Assembly: GCF_000328475.2 (NCBI RefSeq)
Contig: NC_026480.1
Span: forward strand, 62,001 to 126,000
Direction: 5' to 3'
Length of the DNA stretch: 64,000 nt
Source of the DNA: Mycosarcoma maydis
Lineage: Eukaryota > Basidiomycota > Ustilaginomycetes > Ustilaginales
In this document: positions 8,590-18,580 of the stretch, in pieces
Numbering within the stretch: position 1 is the first letter of the stretch
How the letters are laid out: every line of letters begins with the position of its first letter
Notes under the pieces: model-generated
The model's input: the letters and a program-made list of their open reading frames with translations, nothing else
Told to the model about the DNA's origin: nothing
Databases searched by the model: none
Made by a program: the position numbers and the translations under genes

Positions 8590-10998
8590 CTACGCCAATA
8601 TCTCACCAGAGAGCTGGGACGGCCAGTGAGCGGTGAACCACTTTTGCATGATAGCGTTCACCGTTTGCGTCGCGGATGCGGACTCTTTGATGTCGTCGTT
8701 GAGACAAACGAAGGTAGTCGGCGTGGTGGTAGTGAGCGTGTTGTCTACGGCCTTGAGTTGGTCAGATAGGCGCGAGGCATATTCGACCTTGTAGAACGTG
8801 GACGGGGTTGAGCCTAAGATGTACTGGTAGCGCTGGATGAGGCGGGTGCACCAGGTTCGGAGCGAGAGCTCCACCGCGTGCGGGTGAGAGGGAAGGATGG
8901 AGGTGAGCGAGAAGTTTGTCTGCTGCCAGTGCGAGGTTAGCGGCAAGTGTGCTTTCGAGTTCCGATTGGTCGAGTCTGGGTGGATGCGCACTGTTGAGGT
9001 GGGTGGCGGAAGGAATGCCGAGATTCCTGACCGACCAGATGCGTTGAGCAGAGCGGCGAGCATACAGTCGCCACATGGCGATTGAGAGAATGCGATGCGT
9101 TTGAACACCGCATCAGCACTTTCATCCTCGACGTTTGGCGACAAGCACTTGGATAAAGAAATCTCGCAGACGTTGCGCGTCTGTGTTTCGGTAGAAGCCC
9201 ACCATGCACGTGCGTGGTCTCGAGCGCTCTCGTTTTCAGCGCTGAGATCAGGGTATCCATTCCGAGTTCGCTCCCAAGGCCAACTCCAATCGAGGTAAGA
9301 AAGCGCATGACCGTCCTGCGACGAAAACGAGTACTGCGTATTCTTGGGTGCTGGCACACCAGCTTTCTCAAAAGCCTCGAAATCGACGTCTCTTGACCTG
9401 CGCACTGGTCGTCCAACGCCGATTTTGTCTCCTGTCTCGCCTCCTGTAGCTCCACCGAGCTCAGCCCACATGGCCCGCTTCGTTTTACTCGAAATGACTC
9501 CTGCCGCACTACCCCATTTTGCCACCACCCACGTCCACAATAGCGCCTCGCGATGTCGTTCTACAATATACCAGCTAGCCAGAAAGATTGCTTGAATCGA
9601 GTCGGGAACCTCTTTTTGCGCTCGAAACCTCGCCAGCGTGGTTTCAGAAAACGAGTCGGGAAATGTTTGCGCTGCCTCTTTGAGCAAGGGCAGCGACAAG
9701 CTTCGTGGATGATGAGTGATGTACGGCAAAGTCCGCATGGAGAATCTCTGTCCCAAGATCCATGCTGCCCTTTTAATGCCCACCTCTTCGCCCGCGGGAT
9801 TCCACAGTCGCTGAAAGGGATGTTCTGAAGGACGGTAAAATGAGAAGAGGCGCGTGTCGCTCTTAAGTACCGTGCCGAATAGCGGTGAAGTGAGGTCCGA
9901 CACTTCGTTGGGTACCATGGTGAAAAAATCGTCGTTTAGGTAGACGAGCTGGTCCGAGGAAGCACGGGGAAGGTTGAAGAGTTGCGACTCGACGGCGAGG
10001 CTGTTGAAACTAGGCAGCGTCTTTGAGCGCCACACCTCGACGTCTTGCGGTGTCCACTCGCGTTCTCCTGAGCGCTGCATGGGACGAAAGTACTCAGCGT
10101 CGTAATGAAGCTCCACCTTCGCCTCGTCAGTCCCAATGGCTGCCGAAGTGTTGAGCCAATACGGCACCTGACCGACCACCAGGCTGGCAGCCACGCCTCC
10201 GGGTACGAGCTTGTTCACCGCTTCTTCCGGCAGAGGATACGCCGAAGCCATGATATGCATCTTACCGATTGCCTTTGAACCGAACGACTGATACGCCGAA
10301 CGCATTGAATACAGCAATTCGTTGTGATCTGCATAACGATGCGTGGCGTCAACATTGATGGGCGAAGACGGTCTGTAGGCATTTCTGGCCAACACTTGTG
10401 CAGGATCACTTCCGTTAACCCAAGCCCAAACCGCATCGACCTTGAGCCCCTCCCTCAGATCGGTGTCTCTACACACATCACCCCATCGATGATGAACCAC
10501 CCACTCTTCGATACAAGCATCGCTGAGCGCGTCGTACGCGCGAATGGGTAGCACGTCTCTCGAAGCGACGCCTGGCGATTTGTCTCGGAAAGGGTAATGC
10601 ACGGATGTTGCTGCTGTTTGAGGTGCGTTGCTGCTGGAGAAGAAAGTTTGTGAACTTGTAGTGAGCTGCTGATGGAGAAGGTTAAGTGCTTCTATTCTAG
10701 CTTCTTCGGACGCGTCTGTGGACGTGAAGAAGAGACTTTGAACAGCAGTGTATACTGTATAAGCGAGAGCGAAAAGCAGGAGCAAGAATTTGATGTACCA
10801 TGACATAGATCTTCGACGAAAACCACTTTTCTTAGTGAATGCCTGGAACGGATTAGCGGCTATGGACGGGGTTGGCAGTGTATCAGAGACACTGCCTTGG
10901 TTGCTGATGCTTCCTCGAGGTGAACTGGTAGCCAGCACGGAGTATTGTCGATATCGGTTCGAGAAGGGTTCGGTGAAATGCCGAAAATAGCTCAACAT
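8590..10998 (-). CDS. Stealth-family sugar-phosphate transferase, type II Golgi membrane protein
   Basis: The protein has 802 residues from the ATG at 10996-10998; the frame seven codons further upstream begins with TTG and was not used. A short cytosolic N-terminus is followed by one membrane segment (about residues 67-91, WYIKFLLLLFALAYTVYTAV), the layout of a type II Golgi enzyme. Conserved Stealth blocks are visible: CR1 as VDAVWAWVNGSDP (about 187-199), the IGKMHIMASAYPLP / VPYWLNTS stretch, and CR2 as LVYLNDDFFTMVPN (NDDFF at 355-359). Stealth proteins transfer hexose- or pentose-1-phosphate; animal GNPTAB and a cryptococcal xylosylphosphotransferase belong here. A role in modifying glycans of the secretory pathway is inferred; the sugar donor cannot be told from sequence. 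It converges with the PX gene at its 3' end (141 bases). Confidence 0.82.
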   Translation of the reverse strand: MLSYFRHFTEPFSNRYRQYSVLATSSPRGSISNQGSVSDTLPTPSIAANPFQAFTKKSGFRRRSMSWYIKFLLLLFALAYTVYTAVQSLFFTSTDASEEARIEALNLLHQQLTTSSQTFFSSSNAPQTAATSVHYPFRDKSPGVASRDVLPIRAYDALSDACIEEWVVHHRWGDVCRDTDLREGLKVDAVWAWVNGSDPAQVLARNAYRPSSPINVDATHRYADHNELLYSMRSAYQSFGSKAIGKMHIMASAYPLPEEAVNKLVPGGVAASLVVGQVPYWLNTSAAIGTDEAKVELHYDAEYFRPMQRSGEREWTPQDVEVWRSKTLPSFNSLAVESQLFNLPRASSDQLVYLNDDFFTMVPNEVSDLTSPLFGTVLKSDTRLFSFYRPSEHPFQRLWNPAGEEVGIKRAAWILGQRFSMRTLPYITHHPRSLSLPLLKEAAQTFPDSFSETTLARFRAQKEVPDSIQAIFLASWYIVERHREALLWTWVVAKWGSAAGVISSKTKRAMWAELGGATGGETGDKIGVGRPVRRSRDVDFEAFEKAGVPAPKNTQYSFSSQDGHALSYLDWSWPWERTRNGYPDLSAENESARDHARAWWASTETQTRNVCEISLSKCLSPNVEDESADAVFKRIAFSQSPCGDCMLAALLNASGRSGISAFLPPPTSTVRIHPDSTNRNSKAHLPLTSHWQQTNFSLTSILPSHPHAVELSLRTWCTRLIQRYQYILGSTPSTFYKVEYASRLSDQLKAVDNTLTTTTPTTFVCLNDDIKESASATQTVNAIMQKWFTAHWPSQLSGEILA

Positions 10999-12313
10999 GG
11001 TGTACAGGTTCGACGACAACTTCGATGACCTCCGTGAGGGTCAGATCTTCGTACGGCGATCTGAAGGTGAAGCTCCGGTACGAAGAGGGAGACACAATGA
11101 TGTCTGTAGCCAAGCTCGTTGAACGCCCTGAGAGAGAAGCTAGCAAAACCGTGTTTCGACGAGTGTATGATTGCAGGCGACACACTTCTAGGAAAAACGC
11201 TATCGTTGTAGGTGTAGAAAGGCGTGTTGCTGGCTGTAATGCGGCTCTAAGGAAACGAGACGAAACGACTAGAGATGGTTGGTGAAACGATCGATGTCAA
11301 CATAACTCAGAGGTAGTCACCACCGACAAAGAGAAACGATGACCATTCGAGGCACATTGCTCACAAGCACTTGGAACACTTCTCGCTATGATTGCTGCAC
11401 CTGCATATGGTTTATCTGGGCACATCGGAAGAGAGTGAGCCTTGAGTTCCGGGTCAACTCAAGTTGGCAAGAGGGGCATGACCAAGACCACACTTGCCTG
11501 CATCGTGAGGACTCCCACTTGTTCCGAAGAGGTACACACTGCTCGTGTGATACAAAGCGATGACAGAAGCAAGACTCTGGCTGGGCTTGCATCAGTGGTA
11601 CAGCGAGCCAAGGCGAGGTGAAGGAGAGATAACTTAGCTGAACTCGGGCAAGCGAGGGTGACAAGGTCGTGTGAGCAGTACCGCGCATGCAAACGATTGC
11701 TGCAAACTGAGCTGGCCACTCACTTCACGGCGATCGGAATGTGGCATCGGTTCGATGGCTGGTGCCTGATTCGCGAGGTTGGTTGTGCAAGCATGCTCCA
11801 TGTGGTCAGCAAATCACGAATCAGTTGGAAACCACTACCTTTACGCTTTGCAAAGGAAAAGTGTGAAGTGGTGCAGAAGGCAGCGGAGCAGGAAAAAGAT
11901 GTCTATATCGGTGACATGGCTCTGTCTGACGTGCCAAGCCTTTCCGAGATCGCACCGGAACAAATTTCCGTCTAGACACCACCACGCTGCATGACTAACA
12001 GCAGCAGCTGCACCAGCCTCCTGCACCAATCGTGAATCACACTGACTCATTCGCAACCCTCATGACTGATAACAAAGCACACGCGGTACAATCATTCACC
12101 TCAGAAATTACTGACTGAATCTGATTGCTTCATTCGCCTTTTGTGGTCGAGCATGTGCACATGAGCCAGCCAAGAAGAATGCAAAAGGAGAGCACGAGAT
12201 TCGTCACGCGGTCATAGCTGACCAGAGAGTGCGCGCGTGTAGGTGACCGCGTGGTATTGCTACGACGGAAAAGTGAGCGCGTGTTGGTCAAGGATCGTGG
12301 ATGGCTGCCACCA

Positions 12314-12332
12314 ATGTACAGTAACTGTACAT
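12314..12332. repeat. 19-bp perfect inverted repeat
   Basis: ATGTACAGT and ACTGTACAT form 9-bp arms around a single A. It stands alone in the gene-poor stretch. The dyad could bind a dimeric regulator, but no family can be named. Confidence 0.8.
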
Positions 12333-13342
12333 GCGACATGACGACAAGACATGTGTGTGGCAGGGCGTTGCAAATTTCTTCGTTTATCGGACCGAGCCGC
12401 CAAGAGAAAGGAAAGTGTGATTCACGGTTCGTGAATGGTTCGGCAGAAATTTTTGTCTTGATCGAAAAAGAAGCGCCGCAGTCAGTTTTGGCAGATGGCG
12501 CGGTTCACCGTATGCGAAGTGAATCAGCACGTATGGCTGCAGCTCCTCGGCTCCGCCAACGACACACTGGACAGCAATACCGGATCGGGAGATCAAGGAA
12601 TCGATCGGCAGATAAGCCAAGCGAAGTATACTACTGTGTCGACGAGAGACAAAATAATCTGACGACGAAAGATATTGGCGCAGCCGCAATATGCTGAGCG
12701 GCACAGAGAGGGACGTAGAAAAGCGCAAGCTTGGACCGGTTTTGCACACGCACGTCGAGTCGATGATGTGAGTGGCAGGGTCATGCTTCGTATTGCTTCT
12801 TGACGTTACCCAGTGGGGGGGACTAGCGTCCAAAACAGGATCGACTGACTATCCGAAACTCAGGCTACCTCGAAGATCGTCGTGCGCTAGCGGTTGAATA
12901 GGTTCTGTCGTTTGTTCACATAACTTATTGTGGTCTCCAGAGGGTAAAGTTGCGGTTGTTGTACATTTGTGCCGCCTACGGAACAAGTACAGAGTGATCC
13001 TTGACCCGCTTGGCAACACCAGCAGCCACCACAACCAATTTGGCGACCAGCGTGGTCAGTATGTCAGTCGCCTCGAGACCGCCTGGGTGAATACCAGAAC
13101 GTATGTAAAGCTGACTGAATACAAGACGAATGTAGATGGAAGCAGCCGAGATTTACAGTATACAGTGCATTCACACGTTACCAAGCCTGTGCTGTGTCGG
13201 CGTGCGTGTACGTGTCGACACTCTTGCGCGAGCAAGGAAGCGCCTGTGGGTTTCGGGTAGTTAAGCTAATCGTGAATGGGCCGCTGACACGATCTCATGC
13301 GATGTGGCCTGCGTTTGCGAACGCGGGGTAACATACTTAAGG

Positions 13343-13354
13343 TAAGTTAACTTA
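13343..13354. repeat. 12-bp palindrome TAAGTTAACTTA
   Basis: Perfect palindrome, the longest copy of a motif whose core AAGTTAACTT also occurs at 2681-2690 and 39806-39815, with partial copies at 25011-25020 and 47761-47769. Confidence 0.85.
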
Positions 13355-13440
13355 GATCAGGGTTCCACAACAGAGCAAGGTCTTTGCCGAGATTGACAGC
13401 AGAACCGCTCTAGCAACACCCCGTACTTTTGTGGGGCTAC

Positions 13441-13460
13441 ATTCACGATTCGTGATTCTG
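13441..13460. repeat. Inverted pair of the CACGA intergenic unit
   Basis: ATTCACGATTCGTGATTC: one unit in each orientation back to back, in non-coding DNA. Confidence 0.8.
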
Positions 13461-13926
13461 CCTGGACTCGCCACGGCGCATGGCCAGTCCAAGGTTGGGT
13501 CAAGTCGGCTGGATCCCACTTGAGGATAGGGTTTGACTAGTTATGAGGACCCTTGACCCTCGACCCTCGGCTGCGTCTTTCTTCTCGATTGAAGGCCGCA
13601 CAATCGGTTTGTAATCCGTAGCAAACACCAAAGCAGATGCTCTCACGTCTTGACTCGACGCTTGGTGGCTCTTTCGGTTTCCATGTTGGAACATAGCACT
13701 CGTGACTGTGAACTTGCTTCGAACCAGTCAAAGGTCGAATCACGTGAATTGTGAATGTGGTGAGCAGCCAAGTGATGACTAATGGCTTGGCTAGTCACTC
13801 GGGCGAAAAGCAAGACTACCTGTTTCGGCGGATCGCTTGCAGGGCGTGCATTTCACGCGCATCGAGACACGAAGACGGCAGCTACTGCTGTTGCTACAAA
13901 CCCGCGTTACACGCTTTTCGACAGCG

Positions 13927-13949
13927 AAAAAGAAAAGAAAAGAAAAGAA
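13927..13949. repeat. AAAAG pentanucleotide run
   Basis: About four and a half AAAAG units in the gene-poor stretch upstream of the acyl-CoA dehydrogenase. Confidence 0.8.
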
Positions 13950-14184
13950 CAGGCCGAATTCAGCTTGTCCGCTTAAGTCAGCTTTGGTATGCCGGGTGTA
14001 CACCGGCTGTGGACGTATGCGCGCTTGTCATAGAGCACAAGAGAAGAGATTTCGATTGACTCTCAAGAAGCTCCTTACTTGAGATACATGCTGCTACCCC
14101 GCACGCGCCGGAGCGTAGACTCACGTCTCTTGTAGCTGTTTCACACGAATTCTCTTCCTGTGTTGCATTCAAGGTTCACAGATT

Positions 14185-14258
14185 TGCTTTGCAATCAAAG
14201 CTCTCGGATTGTCGTTCGCCGTCTCTTTCACCCGTTCTGCTTTGCAATCAAAGCTCTC
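14185..14258 (+). promoter_or_regulatory. Duplicated dyad element upstream of the acyl-CoA dehydrogenase
   Basis: A 21-bp sequence is repeated exactly at 14185-14205 and 14238-14258, 53 bases apart. Its core GCTTTGCAATCAAAGC is itself an inverted repeat: 6-bp arms GCTTTG/CAAAGC around CAAT. It lies 134-207 bases upstream of the ATG at 14392, in the promoter or 5' UTR. An operator role is inference. Confidence 0.55.
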
Positions 14259-14391
14259 CCATTGCCTTGGCCCTCAATCGCTGGTTTCTTTTTTCTCGTG
14301 CCTTCACCGTATCTTACCTTGGCTGCTACTCGTCCTTCCTTCCGTCTTACCACTACACCGTCCCCGCCTTTCCGCATACATCGCCCCCAAA

Positions 14392-15975
14392 ATGTCTGCA
14401 CAGCAGAAGCAACCCTCCACCACACCGCAGCGCAAGGAGTACACGCGTGACGAGGTGGCCAAGCACAACAAGCCTGGTGATCTCTGGATCGTCATTGACG
14501 CTGAGGTCTACAACGTCTCCAAATTCTCCGAGCTCCACCCCGGTGGCGAGAATGTCTTCCACGACGATGAGGTAGCCGGGCAGGACGCCACCGAGACCTT
14601 CTTCGGCCTTCACCGCCGCGAGGTGCTTGCCAAGCCGCAGTACCAGCGTCTCATCATCGGCACCATCAAGGGAGAACAGTCCAAGCTCAAGCCCGATCCC
14701 ATCGGAAGCCCCTCGCGTGTGCCCTACGCCGAGCCCACTTGGCTCTCTACCGCCTACCATTCGCCTTACTACAACGACTCGCACCGCCACCTGCAGCGCG
14801 AGTGGCGCAAGTTTGTTGACGAGCACATTGTCGAGGTGGCACAGCGCTGCGAGGACAACGGCAAGCGTCCCGACGTCGAGCTTGTCAAGATGCTGGGCCA
14901 GAACGGCATCAACGCCATGCGCATGGGCCCTGGAAAGCATCTGCACGGCCGCAAGCTGTTTGCCGGCATCAAGGGCGAAGAGTTCGACTACTTCCATGAG
15001 CTGATCCTCACCCAGGAGCTCGTGCGTTGCGGTGCTCGTGGTTTTGGTGACGCCCTCAACGGTGGCATGGTCATCGGTCTGCCTCCCGTTATGAACTTTG
15101 GCTCCGACGAGCTCAAGAAGGAAATCGTCGAGCCTGTGCTGGCCGGTGACAAGTTTATCTGTCTGGCCATCTCGGAGGCGTTTGCCGGTTCCGATGTGAT
15201 GGGTCTTCGCACCACTGCTCAGCTCTCGCAGGATGGCGAGCACTACATTGTCAACGGCACCAAAAAGTGGATCACCAACGGTACCTTTGCCGACTACTTC
15301 TCCACCGCTGTCAAGACCGACCAGGGTTTCGCTATGATTTGCATTCCCCGCTCGTGCGGCAACATCGAGACCAAGCAGATCAAGACTTCCTACTCGACCA
15401 CCGCCGGTACTGCCTACGTCACATTCGACAACGTCAAGGTGCCCAAGAAGTACCTTATTGGCGAAGACGGTATGGGTATTTACTACATCCTGTCCAACTT
15501 TAACCACGAACGATGGGTCATGTGCTGCTCCACGATCCGTGCTGCTCGCGCTGTGTGCGAGGAGTGCATGCTCTGGATCCACCAGCGCAAGGTGTTTGGT
15601 AAGCCGCTCACCAGCCAGCCTGTCATCCGTCAGAAGATGGCGCAGATGATTTCGCTTGTCGAAGCCGCACAGAACTGGCTGGAGAACATCACGTACCAGA
15701 TGTGCAAGATGTCGTACGCTCAACAGTCCAAGTTCCTTGCGGGCCAGGTGGGTCTCTTGAAGAGCTGGTCCACGCGTGTCTCGCACGAGGTCGCCGACGG
15801 AGCCGTCCAGATCTTTGGTGGTCGTGGCTTGACCAAGACCGGCATGGGCAAGTTTACTGAAATGTTCCACCGCACTTACAAGTTCGATGCTGTCTTGGGT
15901 GGTTCAGAGGAGGTGCTTGCTGATTTGGGTATTCGACAGGCGTTGAGGATGATGCCTGAAAACGCTCGTTTGTAA
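14392..15975 (+). CDS. Acyl-CoA dehydrogenase with N-terminal cytochrome b5 domain
   Basis: 527 residues from the ATG at 14392. The open frame extends upstream to 14209, but the extra 61 codons look like UTR. Residues about 14-92 are a cytochrome b5 domain with the haem motif HPGG (His49) and a second candidate ligand His74 in FFGLHRRE. From about 150 to the end is an acyl-CoA dehydrogenase fold: an N-terminal helical part, CLAISEAFAGSDVMGLRT (FAD/acyl loop), KKWITNGTFADY, and a C-terminal helical part with VQIFGGRGLTKTG and the GGSEEVL stretch where catalytic or flavin-contacting acidic residues lie. It presumably oxidises an acyl-CoA, with the fused b5 as electron partner. This fusion is known in fungi. 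No mitochondrial leader is visible and the last residues (ENARL) are not a clear PTS1, so the compartment is open. Confidence 0.9.
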   Translation: MSAQQKQPSTTPQRKEYTRDEVAKHNKPGDLWIVIDAEVYNVSKFSELHPGGENVFHDDEVAGQDATETFFGLHRREVLAKPQYQRLIIGTIKGEQSKLKPDPIGSPSRVPYAEPTWLSTAYHSPYYNDSHRHLQREWRKFVDEHIVEVAQRCEDNGKRPDVELVKMLGQNGINAMRMGPGKHLHGRKLFAGIKGEEFDYFHELILTQELVRCGARGFGDALNGGMVIGLPPVMNFGSDELKKEIVEPVLAGDKFICLAISEAFAGSDVMGLRTTAQLSQDGEHYIVNGTKKWITNGTFADYFSTAVKTDQGFAMICIPRSCGNIETKQIKTSYSTTAGTAYVTFDNVKVPKKYLIGEDGMGIYYILSNFNHERWVMCCSTIRAARAVCEECMLWIHQRKVFGKPLTSQPVIRQKMAQMISLVEAAQNWLENITYQMCKMSYAQQSKFLAGQVGLLKSWSTRVSHEVADGAVQIFGGRGLTKTGMGKFTEMFHRTYKFDAVLGGSEEVLADLGIRQALRMMPENARL

Positions 15976-16201
15976 ACAGCAGGGGTGGCTGTACACGTGG
16001 TAGTGTTTCAGGTGATATCAGTTGGTTGACGTGAAGATCTCCTTCTGTGATGCAGTGTGTGAATGTGGTACAGTTCAGAAAGACACATTGAGACGGATGA
16101 GAGAGAACCCATGTGTATGAAAGTGATGTGCATTACAGATGAGAATAGCATGAATGAGGGAGAGGAGCAACAAGATACCGGACGGAGAAAAGGCGATTGA
16201 A

Positions 16202-18226
16202 TCAACGGCGGGCTTTTCCTTTTGCCGTTGCCTTTTTGAGCGATTTCTGCATGAGCTTTTGATCTTCTGGGTTGTCCAACGAGACGAGGCCATTGTCTGT
16301 GTCTTGTTGCACATCATCCTGGTCTTGATCATCGACGATACCGGCGGTGGCAGAGTTGGGCTTCTCGCTCCTGGCAGCGCTTGCATTGTTGTTGGAAGGC
16401 GGGTTGACCTTCAACTTGCAAACGAAGAATCCGTCCAAGTTGTGCACGTGGGGGAAAATGCGTCTGGCATACACCATGCGTTCGTCGAATTTGCTCCTGC
16501 CGAAGGACTTGAATCCATCTCTACCAAATTGGATTCCAGTATCGACGATCTTGACATTGCTCCTCTTGCGTAGCGCATACTGAACCACCTCTTCGTTCTC
16601 CTCTACCATGACCGAGCAGGTCGAGTAGACGACGTAGCCGCCCGTGCTGGAGCGTGGGTTGACAGAGTCGATCGCGCATAGCAAAAGTTGCTTCTGAAGG
16701 TGAGTCAGAAGCGCGAAATCGCGTTCAGACTTGTTGACTTTCACCGACTGATCTTTGTGAATCACACCGGTTCCCGAGCAGGGTGAGTCGAGCAAGACGC
16801 GATCGAAGCCGCCAATAACTTTGGGGAACTGACGACCGTCGTAGTTGCAGACGACGACGTTCTTGCATCCGAGACGGTGGATATTGGCAACGAGCGACTT
16901 GATTCGGTTCTTGTTCGAGTCATTGGCGAATACGGTTCCTGTGTTCTGCATCAAGGCGGAGAGGTAGGTGGATTTGCCACCGGGTGCCGAGGCCATGTCG
17001 AGCACACGCTCGTTGGGTTGCGGTGCAAGCGCGATGCATGGCAGGAAACTCGAGGCGGCTTGAAGCATGTAGTGTCCAGCAAGGTACTCTGGCGTAGCAC
17101 CAATGGGAACGCTCGATTCAAACACTTGCAGACCAACTTTGCTCCACGCTCCGATGGGTTCCAGGTTGACACCGCGGTTGATGAGCGCCTGTGCGAGATC
17201 CCTACGTCTTGTGCGCAGCGTATTGGCTCGGATGGTGACGGGTCGAGGCGTCTCGTTGGCTTCGAAGAACTCGATGGCTTCCGCAGGCGTAAAGAGCTCA
17301 AACAGCTTTTCGGCGAGGAAAGCGTTGTAGCCGTAATAAGTGCAAATGTCTGCAAGAAGCTGCTCTACGTATTCAGAGCGAGAGCGACCGTCGACGGCGA
17401 GCTTCTTGAAGTTGGAGAGCACGGTTACGACTTCTTGAATGCGCATGTGAACCAGTTGGAGGTCAGCACCTCGCACCTTTTCGGCTTCGCGCTCTTCCAA
17501 TGTGGGAAGCATGAACTCGGCCCCTCCTGCTTCCTCGTCTTCGTCGTCTTCGTCGTCTTCGTCATCTTTGTCATCGTCCCCGTCATCAAGCTCGACCTGG
17601 TCTCCTTCTTCGCCCTCGATATCTTCCTCGCCAAGGTCAAATTCATCACCGAGCTCTTCTTGCTCCGAGCCTTCTTCACCCTCCTCTGAGCCTTCAAGGT
17701 CCTCGTCTTGCTCGTCGTCGTCATCATCAGATTCAAGTGACAGGCCCTGACTCTTTAGCAGCTCTTCGAGACGTTCTGCTTCAGCCAGCGCCTTCTTGCG
17801 TTGTCTCTCTGAAAGCTTACCATTCTTGGGCAGACCGAGAGCCTCCAATGGGTCTTCTTCGACCTCCTCCTCGTCTTCCTCTTCCTCTTCCTCCTCGTCT
17901 TCCTCTTCTTGGTCTACTTCCTCATCTTCCTCGCCTTCCAGCTCCACCTCCTCGTCCCTATCCTCATCCTCTGACTCTTCAATTGTGGCTGCCCGCGCTT
18001 TCGCCTTCCCATTTGCGCCAGTCTTGGAATTCGAAGTCTTGATCGACCTTGCGACTGCTGCCGGTGCTGATCGAAGAGCCTTGGTGGATGTAGGTGCGAT
18101 TTTAGCCTTTTTGACGGGAAGGCTCGACTCGTGCGCCTTGCGTTTACCCTTGATGGTGTTGGTAAGCGAATGGTCCTCGCGCAATGGCTGAGGAGGCGCC
18201 TGCTTATTCTTTGATCTGCGTCCCAT
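16202..18226 (-). CDS. NOP2: 25S rRNA (cytosine-C5) methyltransferase Nop2
   Basis: A 674-residue nucleolar RNA methyltransferase that makes m5C in large-subunit rRNA and is needed for 60S assembly. The start is the ATG at 18224-18226 (MGRRSKNK); upstream the frame opens with TTG. The first ~270 residues are basic, then strongly acidic, with long Glu/Asp runs typical of nucleolar proteins. The Rossmann-fold domain shows the SAM motif LDMASAPGGKSTYLSAL (near residue 413), DSPCSGTGVIHKD (near 480) and YSTCSVMVEENEEVV (near 536). The two cysteines in PCS and TCS are the paired catalytic residues of the Nop2/Sun family. The C-terminus is basic. It converges with the acyl-CoA dehydrogenase (226 bases apart). 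Confidence 0.95.
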   Translation of the reverse strand: MGRRSKNKQAPPQPLREDHSLTNTIKGKRKAHESSLPVKKAKIAPTSTKALRSAPAAVARSIKTSNSKTGANGKAKARAATIEESEDEDRDEEVELEGEEDEEVDQEEEDEEEEEEEDEEEVEEDPLEALGLPKNGKLSERQRKKALAEAERLEELLKSQGLSLESDDDDDEQDEDLEGSEEGEEGSEQEELGDEFDLGEEDIEGEEGDQVELDDGDDDKDDEDDEDDEDEEAGGAEFMLPTLEEREAEKVRGADLQLVHMRIQEVVTVLSNFKKLAVDGRSRSEYVEQLLADICTYYGYNAFLAEKLFELFTPAEAIEFFEANETPRPVTIRANTLRTRRRDLAQALINRGVNLEPIGAWSKVGLQVFESSVPIGATPEYLAGHYMLQAASSFLPCIALAPQPNERVLDMASAPGGKSTYLSALMQNTGTVFANDSNKNRIKSLVANIHRLGCKNVVVCNYDGRQFPKVIGGFDRVLLDSPCSGTGVIHKDQSVKVNKSERDFALLTHLQKQLLLCAIDSVNPRSSTGGYVVYSTCSVMVEENEEVVQYALRKRSNVKIVDTGIQFGRDGFKSFGRSKFDERMVYARRIFPHVHNLDGFFVCKLKVNPPSNNNASAARSEKPNSATAGIVDDQDQDDVQQDTDNGLVSLDNPEDQKLMQKSLKKATAKGKARR

Positions 18227-18548
18227 TGTCGTGATGTTTCTACAAGTTGATGGTGAGAGCAGCAAAGGGGAAGAAGCCGAGGCGATGCGGCTAGATTGCA
18301 GGAGAGCAACTTCTTCCAAAATAACGCGAGGGTCTCACTCAGCTGCAGTGATTGAAAAAGAAAATTTTGGACCGCCACTTTCTTGCGCTCTTGCATTCAC
18401 GATTTTGGTTCACGATTAACTATAATCACGATTTCGCAAATTTTCAAGATCACGGATGAGCCGGAAAAAAAACACACACACGAAAATCGTGAATTGAGCA
18501 AAGTTGCTAGTTTTTCAGGAGTTAACATTGGGGAGGGAAATTAGCAGG

Positions 18549-18580
18549 TTCACGATTCGTGATTCACGATTTACGATTTA
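18549..18580. repeat. Cluster of CACGA-type heptamer units
   Basis: Units in both orientations in a row (TTCACGATTCGTGATTCACG, then degenerate TTACGAT copies), in the NOP2/reductase intergenic region. Confidence 0.8.

Larger units (their letters stand above)
10999..14391. other. Gene-poor stretch of 3.4 kb
   Basis: No open frame here resembles a known protein. The longest, about 150 codons around 12.25-12.83 kb, exist on both strands at once and have no recognisable domain. The stretch holds a 19-bp inverted repeat (12314-12332), the palindrome TAAGTTAACTTA (13343-13354), an inverted pair of the intergenic repeat unit (13441-13460), an AAAAG run (13927-13949) and a duplicated dyad element close to the next gene. 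It separates the divergent Stealth and acyl-CoA dehydrogenase genes and may contain unannotated non-coding transcripts, which sequence alone cannot show. Confidence 0.6.

Noticed and set aside
12251..12833. Overlapping 148- and 149-codon frames on opposite strands in the gene-poor stretch
   Set aside because: No domain, signal peptide or clear codon bias; both frames exist at once, which is common by chance at this base composition.
14209..14391. 61-codon N-terminal extension of the b5/acyl-CoA dehydrogenase as a signal anchor
   Set aside because: It would be hydrophobic, but it includes the duplicated dyad element and pyrimidine-rich leader DNA and does not begin with a well-placed start; the b5 domain starts normally from ATG 14392.
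14353..15870. 505-codon open frame antisense to the acyl-CoA dehydrogenase
   Set aside because: It mirrors the strong codon bias of the sense gene, has no recognisable domain and ends where the sense coding region does. Similar shadows occur opposite eIF2-alpha (3316-4017), YSH1 (25229-26260, 26402-27424), ArgRS (31767-32486) and QCR2 (57974-58723).
17502..18191. Poly-Ser and Pro-rich frames opposite the acidic region of NOP2
   Set aside because: They are the complement of Glu/Asp codon runs (GAG/GAA/GAC), not genes.
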